From CALODP01 sp942492055 (GTDB lineage Bacteria; Bacteroidota; Ignavibacteria; Ignavibacteriales; Melioribacteraceae), in assembly GCA_942492055.1 (NCBI GenBank), contig CALODP010000020.1:43333-107332 (forward strand): DNA of 64,000 nucleotides. The letters run 5' to 3'. Both the position numbers and the translations under genes were made by a program. Each line of letters opens with the position of its first letter. Within the stretch, counting starts at the first letter, position 1. This document shows positions 63,888 through 64,000 of the stretch, one piece after another. Under the pieces are notes generated by a model. It had not been told where the DNA came from and searched no databases. It saw only the letters and a program-made list of their open reading frames with translations.

Positions 63888-64000
63888 CAACGCTACCGCC
63901 CTGATGGCACTCGAAAAATCAGAACTGGAATCCCTGAGGACAAACACCGGAGGGACTACGAAGACTTTCATTAACCCGGACGTCATCATCACCGATGTCA
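63888..64000. other. Window end, coding-like but unassigned
   Basis: A plus-strand frame reads ALMALEKSELESLRTNTG and continues to the end of the window (INPDVIITDV). It is too short to assign. Confidence 0.25.

Overview
The window looks like a composite contig. Its core (about 13.9-49.5 kb) comes from a Gram-negative FCB-group bacterium, most likely Ignavibacteria or another Bacteroidota-related lineage. The signs are TAnnTTTG -7 promoter boxes (for example at 9951, 11479, 20685, 42250, 46622 and 47865), a TonB receptor with a carboxypeptidase-D-like domain, a DUF5683 protein, paired M16 peptidases, a KdsC-type phosphatase and outer-membrane barrels. Unlike many Bacteroidota, many of its genes carry visible Shine-Dalgarno sequences.

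Layout. (1) 0-13.9 kb is accessory DNA. It has an AbiE toxin-antitoxin pair whose toxin gene is split by a complete IS21-family element, then a run of small cargo genes separated by four well-formed integron attC sites (6768, 11296, 12074, 12846) plus partial ones, with no integrase in the window. Two copies of a roughly 400-bp repeat flank part of this region. Cargo includes a cyclase-family enzyme, a PD-(D/E)XK-like nuclease, a frameshifted NYN-domain gene, a DUF1643 gene with an in-frame stop, and membrane proteins. (2) 13.9-33.4 kb is housekeeping: lon-fRMsr-dnaX, suhB, cmk-rpsA-mtaB, truA, crotonase and an M16 pair. (3) 33.4-38.5 kb is a repeat-rich stretch with lipoproteins and a SUKH immunity-type protein. 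It ends in a tract of about 46 units of a 21-bp repeat, related to a smaller array at 15.7 kb. (4) 38.5-49.5 kb holds a TonB receptor, KdsC-like phosphatase, a purine/pyrimidine uptake operon, YajQ, tRNA-Pro, an OmpA protein and pyrR-pyrB.

(5) From pyrC (49.5 kb) to 54.2 kb the sequence is a patchwork of truncated and frameshifted genes: pyrC, a VapBC-like pair, the end of an OPT transporter, a GLUG lipoprotein, a PAS/HD-GYP protein, and a 7TM-DISM start joined to a type IX secretion tail. Several breaks are single-base changes in homopolymers, which suggests low-coverage sequence and chimeric joins rather than one living genome. (6) 54.3-63.4 kb is a block of Bacteroidota type: a large type IX-secreted C1-like peptidase and a polysaccharide-acetylation operon (AlgX/AlgJ-like, GH16-like lipoprotein, MBOAT). 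(7) The last 0.6 kb is a frameshifted livF fragment.

The most interesting unexplained structures are the phased 21-bp repeat family at two loci, the attC cassette array, an A10 slippery tract in dnaX preceded by a Shine-Dalgarno-like sequence, and an alpha-helical repeat shared by two neighbouring proteins of the acetylation operon.
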